Of a stretch of DNA of 64,000 nt, positions 35,541 to 44,728 are shown piece by piece. The DNA is taken from NCBI RefSeq assembly GCF_002836205.1, contig NZ_PJBE01000012.1:1-64000 (forward strand), given 5' to 3'. Within the stretch, counting starts at the first letter, position 1, and the number at the start of each line of letters is the position of its first letter. Both the position numbers and the translations under genes were made by a program. This stretch comes from Shewanella sp. Choline-02u-19. GTDB taxonomy: Bacteria; Pseudomonadota; Gammaproteobacteria; Enterobacterales; Shewanellaceae. Under the pieces are notes generated by a model. The model saw nothing but the letters and a program-made list of their open reading frames with translations, had not been told where the DNA came from and ran no database searches.

Positions 35541-36764
35541 ATGGATATCGTATATTCAATCGGGGAACTAGAATCATTTTTGGTCGCGATAATGGTGCTA
35601 TTTATCGGGCATAGTGTTAATCGCCATGTGGGTTTCTTTAAAAAGTACAACATTCCAGAACCCATTATCGGTGGGTTAGTGGTTGCGGCCATTACCACCG
35701 CCTTACATTTTCAGAATATTACCCTTAAGTTCTCTTTGCCGATGCAGAACACCTTAATGCTAATGTTTTTTAGTACGGTGGGCTTGGCTGCAAGCTATAA
35801 GCTGTTAGCTAAAGGAGGCAAGAAGGTGTTTATCTTCCTTGGCATAGCCTCCATCTACATTGTTATTCAAAATGCCGTCGGCGTGAGTCTAGCGACAGCA
35901 TTAGGCTTAGAACCATTAATGGGCTTGGTTGCAGGCTCTATTACGTTATCAGGCGGTCACGGTACTGGTGCCGCTTGGGCACAAACGTTTTCTGACAATT
36001 ATGGTATGAGTACGCTAGAGTTTGCGATGGCCGCCGCAACATTTGGTCTAGTCATGGGCGGGATTATTGGTGGCCCTGTTGCACAGAGATTAATTGATAA
36101 AAACAAACTGGTATCATCTTATGGCATAGGGGGAAATCATCATAAAGATCACCCCGATCTTGTTACCTATGATCAGCTTGAAGAGGACCGAGTCACCGCC
36201 AAAAGCGTCATGGAGACCTTGTTTATTTTGTTACTTTGCGTAGTGGGTGCTAGGTGGATTGAGCACTTGGTATCGGTGTTTGAGATCCGCTGGTTAAAAA
36301 TGCCTGACTTTGTCTATGCATTGTTTCTTGGTGTGGTGATAACCAATCTTACCGAATTAACTCGCGGGTATAAAACCAATAGTGAATGTGTAGATATATT
36401 GGGTACCGTTTCTTTATCACTGTTTCTAGCGATGGCATTAATGAGCTTAAAGCTATGGGAGATTTTTGATCTGGCCATTCCTCTGCTGATTATCTTATTA
36501 GTGCAAACAATAGTGCTCGGATTTTTTGCTTATTTTGTCACCTTTAGATTGATGGGCTCGAATTATGATGCTGCCGTTATTGCGGGTGGTCATTGCGGGT
36601 TTGGTATGGGGGCAACCCCAACGGCAGTGATGAATATGGGGGCGTTAGTGTCTCGAAATGGCCCCTCTCCACAAGCATTTATGGTAGTGCCGATTGTGGG
36701 TGCGTTTTTTATCGATATCGTTAATCTAATTGTGCTGCAGGGCTATATTGGCTTTATCCTGTAA
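35541..36764 (+). CDS. gltS: Sodium/glutamate symporter
   Basis: A 407-residue inner membrane carrier of the ESS family that imports glutamate with Na+. It has about ten hydrophobic segments in two inverted halves, each with a Gly/Ser-rich loop: GSITLSGGHGTGAAWAQTF and GGHCGFGMGATPTAVMNMG, which form the substrate pore. Length matches E. coli GltS (401). Start ATG at 35541 follows GGATAGGAG. Its stop codon shares its last base with the MITE-like element downstream. Confidence 0.94.
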   Translation: MDIVYSIGELESFLVAIMVLFIGHSVNRHVGFFKKYNIPEPIIGGLVVAAITTALHFQNITLKFSLPMQNTLMLMFFSTVGLAASYKLLAKGGKKVFIFLGIASIYIVIQNAVGVSLATALGLEPLMGLVAGSITLSGGHGTGAAWAQTFSDNYGMSTLEFAMAAATFGLVMGGIIGGPVAQRLIDKNKLVSSYGIGGNHHKDHPDLVTYDQLEEDRVTAKSVMETLFILLLCVVGARWIEHLVSVFEIRWLKMPDFVYALFLGVVITNLTELTRGYKTNSECVDILGTVSLSLFLAMALMSLKLWEIFDLAIPLLIILLVQTIVLGFFAYFVTFRLMGSNYDAAVIAGGHCGFGMGATPTAVMNMGALVSRNGPSPQAFMVVPIVGAFFIDIVNLIVLQGYIGFIL

Positions 36765-37092
36765 TACCAATTCCATTAAATAGTTGGTCATTCAGCGGGA
36801 ATTTAAATCACTTTAGAGAAGCACGTGGGTTGTAGCTAATAGTTATTCTCGGCTCTAGCATCCTGCTTCGCTCTACCTTCTGCATCCATGCAGGCGTATA
36901 TCGAAAGCCACATGCGCTGTGTTAAGGGATTTCCTATGCCTTAAACATCAGCCGCACGCAGTGAGCTTCTCAGGAGATTCACTGCTGCGTTGCATGGTCT
37001 TAAAAGGGAATAACCATTTCTTCCACAATGCGCCTTGAATTGAAAGCCCTGAGAAAGCTCTGAATTGATCACATCTTTAGTGGAATTGGTAT
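36764..37092. mobile_element. MITE-like element, copy B (329 bp)
   Basis: Bounded by ~32-bp inverted repeats: ATACCAATTCCATTAAATA at the left and ...TTTAGTGGAATTGGTAT at the right. It carries the same core as copy A plus an internal insert of about 45 bp (36870-36897) that contains the small palindrome CTGCATCCATGCAG. Its first base is the last base of the gltS stop and its right end is 3 bp from the stop of the opposing LysE gene, so it fills the whole intergenic gap. Non-coding; no transposase nearby. Confidence 0.87.
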
Positions 37093-37095
37093 AAT

Positions 37096-37716
37096 TTAAC
37101 GGATCAATAAAATGGCGGCGAGGGTAATAAATACCCCGCCGCTGGTGCGATCAAACCAATGCAGTTTGTTGCTGGATTTTAGTGTTGGCGCAAGTACATT
37201 TGCCATACACGCATAAATCATAACGAAGCTAAAGTCGACTATCGCCCAGGTTAGCGCCAATATAGCTAACTGTGGCCCTTGCGGCAGGGTGATATCGATA
37301 AACTGTGGGAATAAAGCAGCAAAAAAGAGTAGATCCTTTGGATTGCTTATCCCGACTAAAAAGGCCTGTTTAAATAGCTGCAGAGGCGCTCCATTTCCTT
37401 TTGCTTGCGCTAGCTTGAGGCCTTGCCCATCAGCTTTGGTGAGCAGTAGTTTTATGCCTAGAAAGAGTAAATAAGCGCCACCACACCATTTCAATATCGT
37501 GAAGCCATACTCTGTTGCATTTAATAACGCACCTAAACCCGCGGCGGATGCCATCATCAGTATGAGTGCGGAAGTCACGCTACCTAAAGCGGTCGCTAAG
37601 CAGCGGCTTTTACCATAATGAATACCGTGCCCCATCGATAACACGGCCATAGTGCCGGGGGAGATAGCAATAAGCAGAATGGCGAAAAGGTACAGCAGCC
37701 AAGTATCAAAAATCAT
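37096..37716 (-). CDS. LysE family amino acid exporter
   Basis: A 206-residue inner membrane protein with six hydrophobic helices. ISPGTMAVLSMGHGIHYGKSR near the N-terminus is the LysE/RhtB signature (PGP-like GPN/PGT loop), and LFKQAFLVGISNPKDLLFFAALFPQF is the conserved second-half motif. Family members export amino acids or homoserine lactones; the substrate here is unknown. Convergent with gltS across the MITE-like element, an import/export pair by position only. Confidence 0.9.
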   Translation of the reverse strand: MIFDTWLLYLFAILLIAISPGTMAVLSMGHGIHYGKSRCLATALGSVTSALILMMASAAGLGALLNATEYGFTILKWCGGAYLLFLGIKLLLTKADGQGLKLAQAKGNGAPLQLFKQAFLVGISNPKDLLFFAALFPQFIDITLPQGPQLAILALTWAIVDFSFVMIYACMANVLAPTLKSSNKLHWFDRTSGGVFITLAAILLIR

Positions 37717-37783
37717 AATATTTTATACAATGTCTAGGATCTGGCTGCACTATAGCGGGCAAATTATCTTTAGGCAATGATGC

Positions 37784-38335
37784 TTAGCGCTGGAAATCAG
37801 GGATCACTTTGGGATGACGTCCCTTAATGGAGCGATAGAAAGCGATGATATTATCCATATCTTGTTGGATATCATCGGTGGTGTCTTTGCCTTCAGGAAT
37901 GACAACGGTCTTACTGCCAAAATCTAACCCCACAGTGACGATGGGGACTTGAGCTTTACTGGCGATATGATAAAACCCCGTTTTCCAACGTGCTACTGGG
38001 CTACGTGTACCTTCAGGTGCGAGTGCTAAGCTAAAGTTCGCATTGCTATTAAAGATCTCAACGACGGCATCGACCAAGTTATTATTCTTTCTTCTGTCTA
38101 CGGGCGTGCCGCCCATTGCGCGGAAGAACCAACCCCAAGGCGGAATAAAAAGCTGATGTTTACCCAAAAAGTTAACCTTGGCTCCCATAGCGCCACGCGC
38201 GACTAGGCCAATGACAAAATCCCAATTACTGGTATGCGGACCGACGATAGCGATATATTGATGATCGGTTGGCAATGCACCCGATATTTTCCAGCCGCTG
38301 GCTTTGAGTAAGAATTTGAAAAATGATTGAAACAT
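37784..38335 (-). CDS. PlsC-like acyltransferase
   Basis: A 183-residue protein of the 1-acylglycerol-3-phosphate acyltransferase superfamily. The catalytic motif is HTSNWD (HX4D) near residue 34, and the second block is APEGTRSP near residue 106. The compact length and GPHTSNWDF are typical of the small PlsC-like proteins found in marine bacteria. It may act in phospholipid or ornithine-lipid synthesis; substrate not known. Divergent from a small secreted protein gene. Confidence 0.87.
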   Translation of the reverse strand: MFQSFFKFLLKASGWKISGALPTDHQYIAIVGPHTSNWDFVIGLVARGAMGAKVNFLGKHQLFIPPWGWFFRAMGGTPVDRRKNNNLVDAVVEIFNSNANFSLALAPEGTRSPVARWKTGFYHIASKAQVPIVTVGLDFGSKTVVIPEGKDTTDDIQQDMDNIIAFYRSIKGRHPKVIPDFQR

Positions 38336-38468
38336 GTAATGAAAACCGCCCTAGCTTTATTCTTAGTATTATTGTTTTCTGTGACTTTTACCAATGAACA
38401 GCCATAATGGGTAATAAGATGCCTGAATGGTGTTTGGGTATAGTACACGCAATAGTGTGGAGAGAGTC

Positions 38469-38891
38469 ATGTTTAAAAAAGGGTTCAGCGTTTTACTACT
38501 ATGTTTAGCATTTAACGCGAATGCGGTACCGACGGATGATATTGCTAATGTTTTGGCTGGACAAGCAGCAGCTTGGAACCAGGGGGACTTAGACGAATAC
38601 ATGCAAGGCTATTGGCATAACGAAAAAATGCGCTTTGTATCTAATGGCAAGTTTCGCTATGGCTGGGAAGAAACCCTTGCTGCATATAAAAAGCATTACC
38701 CAGATAAAGCAACCTTGGGTAAGCTGACTTTCACTATCAAAGAAACTAAAATGTTGAGCAATTATGCGGCGATTGTTGTTGGCCGCTGGGCGCTTGAGCG
38801 AGCTAAAGATAATCCCAATGGTGTTTTTACCCTGTTAGTAGAGAAGATAGATGATCGCTGGGTGATAACCCATGATCACACTTCTGATTAG
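38469..38891 (+). CDS. Secreted SnoaL/DUF4440-like protein
   Basis: A 140-residue protein with a Sec signal peptide (KKGFSVLLLCLAFNANA, cleavage near residue 21) and an NTF2-like fold: AAAWNQGDLDEYMQGYW, ETLAAYKKHYPDK and the C-terminal FTLLVEKIDDRWVITHDHTS. DUF4440-type proteins bind small ligands or act as isomerases; no active site can be assigned. Start at 38469 with GGAGAGAG upstream; the longer frame from 38427 would spoil the signal peptide. Confidence 0.82.
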   Translation: MFKKGFSVLLLCLAFNANAVPTDDIANVLAGQAAAWNQGDLDEYMQGYWHNEKMRFVSNGKFRYGWEETLAAYKKHYPDKATLGKLTFTIKETKMLSNYAAIVVGRWALERAKDNPNGVFTLLVEKIDDRWVITHDHTSD

Positions 38892-38942
38892 TCACTAAGC
38901 CTATAGATGGTGGTACACGTCATCACCTAGGGTGTAGAGTGC

Positions 38943-39692
38943 TTATAAGGTAAAATCATCCCGGCCTAGATCCCTGCCTTTGCCATCATAACGCACTTCA
39001 GAAAACTGCACTTTTCCATGCTTGTCTTTCAGAATAATACTGGTTGAACGGGTACCGTACTCTTGGTGGTGAATATAGATCGATGAAAGGTGGCGTTCCC
39101 ACTCTAAACTTACCCCTGTTTTTGGTAATTCGGCATCTGGAGCCTGTGTCCCGTCCTTCATAATGGCCAACAGCGAATCAATACAGGGGATACTGTTATT
39201 GGTTATGTGCGCTTGAATCGCTTGAGTACCGCGTGACATTTTTGGCCATATATCATCAAGTGCGCCGTTACTGATAGAGTGAAATCCAGCCGTAAGTTGC
39301 ATGAGTTGTTGGCTACGGCTATCAAAACAATATAGCGCCTGTTCATCGCCATATAGCAGGTTAAATGGATTATAGAATGGGCTATAACGTGTTAACCATG
39401 GCTCATCTATGCCACCGTCCATTAGCGCATTTAGGACTAATTCCCCGCGGCTTCTCATATCTGACTGAATTAACTCAGGGTCGCGAATATTGGTTAACCC
39501 CGCAACCATGCCATGTTGATTAACACCAAGCCAAGTGCCACCCGCCTCTAGATCTTTGCCTGCGAGTAGCTGGTCATGACTGGGCCAGAAATGAGCGGGT
39601 TCGGTCGGGCGATGATGAAATTCATCACGATTGGCGCAAATAATCAGTGGGTATTCAGGGTGCGCCTCGAGGGCGACAAATAGAATGCACAT
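38943..39692 (-). CDS. NRDE (TANGO2-like) family protein
   Basis: A 249-residue protein with the hallmark N-terminus MCILFVALEAHPEYPLIICANRDEF (NRDE motif), followed by GGTWLGVNQHGMVAGLTNIR. Cys2 after removal of Met could act as an N-terminal nucleophile as in related Ntn hydrolases (inference). TANGO2-family proteins are linked to haem or lipid handling in eukaryotes; the bacterial role is unclear. It lies between a secreted NTF2-like protein and the ZIP-like transporter. Confidence 0.9.
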   Translation of the reverse strand: MCILFVALEAHPEYPLIICANRDEFHHRPTEPAHFWPSHDQLLAGKDLEAGGTWLGVNQHGMVAGLTNIRDPELIQSDMRSRGELVLNALMDGGIDEPWLTRYSPFYNPFNLLYGDEQALYCFDSRSQQLMQLTAGFHSISNGALDDIWPKMSRGTQAIQAHITNNSIPCIDSLLAIMKDGTQAPDAELPKTGVSLEWERHLSSIYIHHQEYGTRSTSIILKDKHGKVQFSEVRYDGKGRDLGRDDFTL

Positions 39693-39757
39693 AAGCCAGA
39701 ATAAAATGGAGTGATGAGTACAGACTAATACTCATCCCCAAGAAAAGCTATTCTGGC

Positions 39758-41296
39758 TTAGTGATGATGACCATTGTCGTGGTTGTGCTCATGAGCGTGC
39801 GGCTTCGTTTTAAGTAACATGAGTCGGCTCATAAATTTACGCGGGCCTAAGCGAAGTAAGCTGGCTGCAAACAAGGCGGCAACCACCCAAAGACTCATAC
39901 TGTTGAGTAGGTGTGGTAAATGCCCCAATGCCTGCCATTGCGGTTGGATCCATTCAATAACGGCAAGTAAGCCGAAGAGGAGAACAAACAAGGCCACTCT
40001 TTGTGGCCAACCCATTAACTTTAACTGCGCGAAGTTGATAATGGGTGCGGCAATTAATGGCAACATTACTGCTGTTGTCGTCCAGCCGCTATAAGCCAAT
40101 GAAAGTGATAGTACCGCGGCGCCGAGATTACAAAAACGCATCGGTAAAAACACCAATAGTAATACAGCAACTTGCACTATTGGGTTGGATAAAGGCACTG
40201 CTGGATGACCAATTAAGTTGGCTAAAATAAGGCTAAGCACAATCCAAGGCGCACTGCGGTCAACTAAGTGGGCAAAACCAAAACGCACCGCAGAGGTTGG
40301 CAATGAGTCATGGGGATCTGTTGGTTCAACTTTGCAGTAAGTTAACAACGCACCTATCAAAACGACTGAAATCGCTTGGATGAGCGCGAAAATAGGTCCG
40401 AGCAACAAGCCGGTAATGATGATCGCTTCAGGGCCTAGTAGTCGTTGTAACCAGCGTTGACCGAGCGCCTTATTTTGAGGTGTTAGCCCAAAGTAAAAAC
40501 GAATGCTCGCAACGGCATAGCTGAGTAATAAGATCGGCGCAATGGTGAGCATCCAATCCAATAGATGTTCAGTTGAATGACTGTGCTGATGATCATTTCC
40601 ACCAGAGTCCATCATTAATAGCAGAAAGAGCAGTCCGATACCGAGTAAACTTCCTATCCCCGCGTGGTACTCAAATCGACCCTGTTTATCTGTATTGGGT
40701 TGACCATGGGGTTGATGCAACACAACGTGCAATATGGAACCTGTAACAAACGCCTGTAAATAAACCGTATTTTCCAGACTTAGATGCGACAAGAACTGTT
40801 CGCCAGCAAAGTAGCCAATGCCCGTTAGCAGCATCATACCGGTCAAAACTAACATCGCCCAACGGCTGCCAACTTGAGGCTTTAGCAGCCACCAGATAGC
40901 GACACCAACAGGCAAGCGATGCAAGATAATACCGAGGGCAAGCAGCGGTGAGTTACCGTCTTGCTGGGCCAAAATCATTGCACCGCCATCAGTAATGGTA
41001 TGCAGCAGTAATCCACCAACACCAAGGATAAGGGTCAGGTTATGGGTGACTTCAGAGTAACGATGAAATAAGCGTTCGCTCAGCGTGGGCCCCCAAATAC
41101 CAATGATGACAAACACAATAGCCAGAAAGCCACCGTGCTCTAAAAGTTCGGGTAAAATATGGATCAGCACTAAGCCGCCCAGTGAAACGAATATGAATCC
41201 GTCTAGGCCTTTTTGTAACCCCGTTCCCGATGAAAAAAACCGGTAAAACAAGGGTCCTAATAATAGTGCGATACAGCTAGCTAAGAGATACAGCAT
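39758..41296 (-). CDS. ZIP-like transporter fused to a permease domain
   Basis: A 512-residue membrane protein with about 14 hydrophobic segments. Residues 1-~230 resemble the ZIP metal transporter family, with HILPELLEHGG (TM2) and LGIILHRLPVGVAIWWLL, the equivalent of the HExPxG metal site. After a His-rich linker (NDHQHSHSTEH, ~235-245) a second half begins, DWMLTIAPILLLSYAVASI, with LGPIFALIQAISVVLIGALL resembling the DUF318/ArsP permease group. The C-terminus is His-rich (HAHEHNHDNGHHH). Zinc or another divalent metal is the likely cargo. Monocistronic. Confidence 0.7.
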   Translation of the reverse strand: MLYLLASCIALLLGPLFYRFFSSGTGLQKGLDGFIFVSLGGLVLIHILPELLEHGGFLAIVFVIIGIWGPTLSERLFHRYSEVTHNLTLILGVGGLLLHTITDGGAMILAQQDGNSPLLALGIILHRLPVGVAIWWLLKPQVGSRWAMLVLTGMMLLTGIGYFAGEQFLSHLSLENTVYLQAFVTGSILHVVLHQPHGQPNTDKQGRFEYHAGIGSLLGIGLLFLLLMMDSGGNDHQHSHSTEHLLDWMLTIAPILLLSYAVASIRFYFGLTPQNKALGQRWLQRLLGPEAIIITGLLLGPIFALIQAISVVLIGALLTYCKVEPTDPHDSLPTSAVRFGFAHLVDRSAPWIVLSLILANLIGHPAVPLSNPIVQVAVLLLVFLPMRFCNLGAAVLSLSLAYSGWTTTAVMLPLIAAPIINFAQLKLMGWPQRVALFVLLFGLLAVIEWIQPQWQALGHLPHLLNSMSLWVVAALFAASLLRLGPRKFMSRLMLLKTKPHAHEHNHDNGHHH

Positions 41297-41527
41297 AGGG
41301 AACCCATTTAAAATCCGCGAGTGCGAAAAAGCGCCACAGTATACCAGTGTTAAGGGTAATTAGCAGAGCGATAAGCCGAATTTACATTGATATATAACTA
41401 CGGCCAAATTCATGTTAATTCTTAATGTATTGTTGACGAGTGCAAATATTTTATAACTTTTTGTTAGCTTTACTGTAAAACATACTAGAATAATCTTCTT
41501 TTCAAGTCATTAGGCGTCACCCAAGCA

Positions 41528-42127
41528 ATGGATACAATGGATACTTTCTCAGCGGCAGTCATGCTATTTCTCATTATGGACCCGTTGGGCAACTTACCCA
41601 TATTTGCCTCCATCTTAAGGCACATCGAGCCAAAAAAGCGTCGTCGCGTGTTGATCCGTGAATTGCTTTTTGCATTAGCTATTATGATGTTGTTCTTGTT
41701 TGCGGGTGAAGCGATCCTTAATTTCCTTAACCTACGTTCAGAATCAGTGAGTATTGCGGGCGGTATTATTCTGTTTTTGATCGCCATTAGAATGATTTTT
41801 CCACAGCCTGGTGGCGTTGTCGGACTGGCAGCAGGTGAAGAGCCCTTCATTGTGCCAATGGCTATTCCATTGATGGCGGGACCTTCGGTGTTGGCGGCGC
41901 TCATCTTGCTCGCTCATACCGATGGCAGCAGAATGATGGACTGGACCGTTGCATTACTTGCCGCGTGGGGATTAAGTGCCATCATTCTATTGTTTTATAA
42001 AGTCTTTACTAAAGTGTTAGGAGAAAAAGGTTTAACGGCAGTAGAACGGCTGATGGGCATGGTGCTAGTGATGATATCGGTGCAGATGTTCCTCGATGGC
42101 ATTGCAAGTTATATGAAGGCACTCTAG
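41528..42127 (+). CDS. MarC family integral membrane protein
   Basis: A 199-residue protein with six predicted membrane helices, of the MarC/YhgN family. FLIMDPLGNLPIFASIL near the N-terminus, GGIILFLIAIRMIFP in the middle and IPLMAGPSVLAALILLA are family blocks. The biochemical role is unknown, and MarC proteins are no longer thought to cause drug efflux. Alternative start three codons downstream (41537). Confidence 0.9.
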   Translation: MDTMDTFSAAVMLFLIMDPLGNLPIFASILRHIEPKKRRRVLIRELLFALAIMMLFLFAGEAILNFLNLRSESVSIAGGIILFLIAIRMIFPQPGGVVGLAAGEEPFIVPMAIPLMAGPSVLAALILLAHTDGSRMMDWTVALLAAWGLSAIILLFYKVFTKVLGEKGLTAVERLMGMVLVMISVQMFLDGIASYMKAL

Positions 42128-42268
42128 CAACAACTCTTATCTTGATTGGTGTCACTTGCCGTTACGCCAATCAACATCGTAGGACTTAATCGTGAAATAC
42201 AAATGTTGCAGAACAAATACTAGCCTGTAATACTCTGAATACAATATTCAAAAATTATAATAACAATC

Positions 42269-44428
42269 ATGATTACCTGCCTACTGCTTTGTGCTGCAAG
42301 TCTGACCTCCATCGATTCTGTTGATTATCAAAATTTGCTGCCTTATCAGGGAGTGCCAACTTCAATGGAGCAGCGAGATAACAAAGGTAACTTGAGCATA
42401 GGCTCTGTATATGTCGATCAAGGCGCATGGCATGGTTTTCATCTGCCCAACTCTGCTGAGTACTATGGCAGCTTCACCGGGCCGCTGTTTATTGCGCAAG
42501 AGTATAGTCTGCACCTTAGCGATAGTTTGCAACGCTTACAGCTGATCAACGTCACTACTGATAAGTTCTTATCTTTTGATAGTGCCGCCAAAATTGATAT
42601 TCACAGCCAGCCCGATGGGCTGGTTCAAACCTATACATGGTCAGATATAAAAGTCAGTTTGAAACTGAGTTATAGCGACAACCGCACTGCAACGGTGATG
42701 ACTGAGCTGACAAATCTTTCAAACCGCGATCAGCAATGGCAGTTAGTATGGCGTGGCCAACCTTTTGCCAGTCACCCAGAACAACCACAACACTCGCTCA
42801 TTTCTGAGACTGAATCGAGCGCAAATCATATCAGCTGGCACTTTAAGCCGGTGATGCAAACATGGCGTATGCAACTCGCGGATGCCCAATATCAGCTTTG
42901 GTTTGACCGTGATATGGCGATTAGAATTAATGCCCAGTCGGGTTATTTGGCCATTGCTGAACCTGTCACGATTGCTGCCAAGCAATCTTATTTATTCAAA
43001 AGCGCACAGCGTTATTTTCATAACGAGAAAGAGGCACAAGCGCATACTGATCCCGATTGGCAACAGATAGAGCAACAGCTAGTAAACAACCGACAACGCT
43101 GGCAAAGCAGAATGGACAAGCTATTAGTCGGTGGCGATAAAACGGCACGTCAGCTTGCAGTCAAGAGTATGCAAACCATCATACATAACTGGCGCAGCCC
43201 CGCAGGTGCACTGCTGCATGATGGTATTACCCCCTCAATCACTTATAAGTGGTTTAATGGCGTGTGGGCTTGGGATACTTGGAAGCAAGCGGTTGCAGTG
43301 GCACGATTTGAGCCTGAGTTAGCTAAATCAAATGTACTGGCGATGTTTGATTACCAGTACACAGAGCAAGACAAAGTACGGCCACAAGATGCGGGAAGCT
43401 TGCCCGATGCTATTTTCTATAATCAGGACTCAGAGCGTGGTGGTGAAGGCGGAAATTGGAACGAACGCAATGGCAAGCCGCCGTTAGCTGCATGGGCGGT
43501 ATGGCAGATCTATCAGCAAGATGGTGACCGTGAGTTCATTAACAGCATGTACCCGAAACTTGTTGCCTATCATCAATGGTGGTATCGCAACCGTGATAAT
43601 AATGATAATGGTCTGGCGGAGTATGGTGCCAATCTTCACCCTGCGCACATTAATGATGATGGCGAGCTCAATGTCGAGGCCATTATTGAGGCTGCTGCAT
43701 GGGAGTCTGGTATGGATAATGCCCCCAGGTTTGATGCCGACGCTAGCTTACAAGTGTGGCAAAACAGTCAAGGTGGCAAAGTGGTGGGCTATTCAGTGTC
43801 GCAGGAGTCGGTAGATCTTAACGCCTATCTTTATGCGGAGAAGCGCTTTTTACAGCAGATGGCAAAGGTGCTTGAGCTAGATGCAGATGTCCAAAAGTGG
43901 GATGTTGAAGCAGAGCGGCTAGCCAAACAGATCCAGATGCAGATGTATGATCCAGAATCGGGGTTCTTCTACGATATTCGCTATACCGCAACGGATAGCG
44001 AGTTGATGATCGATAAAGGCAAAGGAGTCGAAGGTTGGTTGCCATTATGGGCGGGTGCAGCATCGAATGCGCAAGCAAAAATCATTGTTGACCGTCATTT
44101 GAATCAACAGCAGTTTGGCACCAAAATGCCATTTCCAACCGTCAGTGCCGACAGTCCTCATTTTGCCGCAGCGCAATACTGGCGCGGCCCTGTCTGGCTC
44201 GATCAAGCTTTGTTTGGCTTACAAGGTATCGCTCGCTATGGTTACCACGAGCAGGCGCAAAGATTAGCATTGCAACTTGTGACCGAAGGCGAGGGGATTA
44301 TTGGACAAAGTCCTATTCGCGAAAACTATCATCCAATCACTGGTGAAGGCTTGCATTGTACTAACTTTAGTTGGTCAGCCTCGGTGCTATTGCTCATCTA
44401 CGATGCTTGGTTAAGCGGACCTGAGTAA
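42269..44428 (+). CDS. GH63-type alpha-glycosidase (YgjK-like)
   Basis: A 719-residue glycoside hydrolase with an N-terminal beta-sandwich (~1-260) and an (alpha/alpha)6 barrel (~290-715). It matches GH63 YgjK-type enzymes: WFNGVWAWDTWKQAVAVA (general acid Asp), ERGGEGGNWNERNGKPPLAAWAVW, DLNAYLYAEKRFL and KGVEGWLPLWAGAA (base Glu), then YWRGPVWLDQALFGL and CTNFSWSASVLL. Family members cleave alpha-glucosides or mannosylglycerate-like substrates. A short hydrophobic N-terminus (ITCLLLCAASLTS) may be a signal peptide, so it could be periplasmic. No transporter lies beside it. Confidence 0.87.
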   Translation: MITCLLLCAASLTSIDSVDYQNLLPYQGVPTSMEQRDNKGNLSIGSVYVDQGAWHGFHLPNSAEYYGSFTGPLFIAQEYSLHLSDSLQRLQLINVTTDKFLSFDSAAKIDIHSQPDGLVQTYTWSDIKVSLKLSYSDNRTATVMTELTNLSNRDQQWQLVWRGQPFASHPEQPQHSLISETESSANHISWHFKPVMQTWRMQLADAQYQLWFDRDMAIRINAQSGYLAIAEPVTIAAKQSYLFKSAQRYFHNEKEAQAHTDPDWQQIEQQLVNNRQRWQSRMDKLLVGGDKTARQLAVKSMQTIIHNWRSPAGALLHDGITPSITYKWFNGVWAWDTWKQAVAVARFEPELAKSNVLAMFDYQYTEQDKVRPQDAGSLPDAIFYNQDSERGGEGGNWNERNGKPPLAAWAVWQIYQQDGDREFINSMYPKLVAYHQWWYRNRDNNDNGLAEYGANLHPAHINDDGELNVEAIIEAAAWESGMDNAPRFDADASLQVWQNSQGGKVVGYSVSQESVDLNAYLYAEKRFLQQMAKVLELDADVQKWDVEAERLAKQIQMQMYDPESGFFYDIRYTATDSELMIDKGKGVEGWLPLWAGAASNAQAKIIVDRHLNQQQFGTKMPFPTVSADSPHFAAAQYWRGPVWLDQALFGLQGIARYGYHEQAQRLALQLVTEGEGIIGQSPIRENYHPITGEGLHCTNFSWSASVLLLIYDAWLSGPE

Positions 44429-44728
44429 GTATTCATCCTTCGATATTTAGAGCTTCCATCGTTTATGTTAACGATGGAAGCTCTGCAATTTGACTGCGTT
44501 ATGTTGGGCTGGGCTATATATATTGATACTTATTGGCACTGATTTTGTGACTAGTATTTTTAGCCGTATTCTGTGGTTTAGGTCTTTTACTGCAAACTCT
44601 CCTAAAATAGATAGCTAAAGATGAAAACTTATTTGCAACAATGCGGTCTGATTATTAACAGAGTGACAGCATTCGAGTGGGCATAAATGATTATGCAGTA
44701 CAAAGCAGCAATAAGAGGAGCGCTTGAG
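44429..44728. other. Intergenic region between GH63 and protease genes
   Basis: 300 bp between tandem plus-strand genes. A long hairpin lies at 44449-44484. The rest is A/T-rich and presumably contains the protease promoter; nothing else is recognised. Confidence 0.5.
44449..44484 (+). terminator. Long hairpin after GH63 gene
   Basis: A perfect 15-bp stem, AGAGCTTCCATCGTT (44449-44463) and AACGATGGAAGCTCT (44470-44484), with a 6-nt loop. There is no T-run, only GCAATTTG, so it may protect the mRNA 3' end rather than terminate, or act as a weak terminator. Confidence 0.5.

Noticed and set aside
41485..41904. Minus-strand frame of 139 codons opposite MarC
   Set aside because: It is antisense to a clear membrane protein gene and has a biased, non-protein-like composition.
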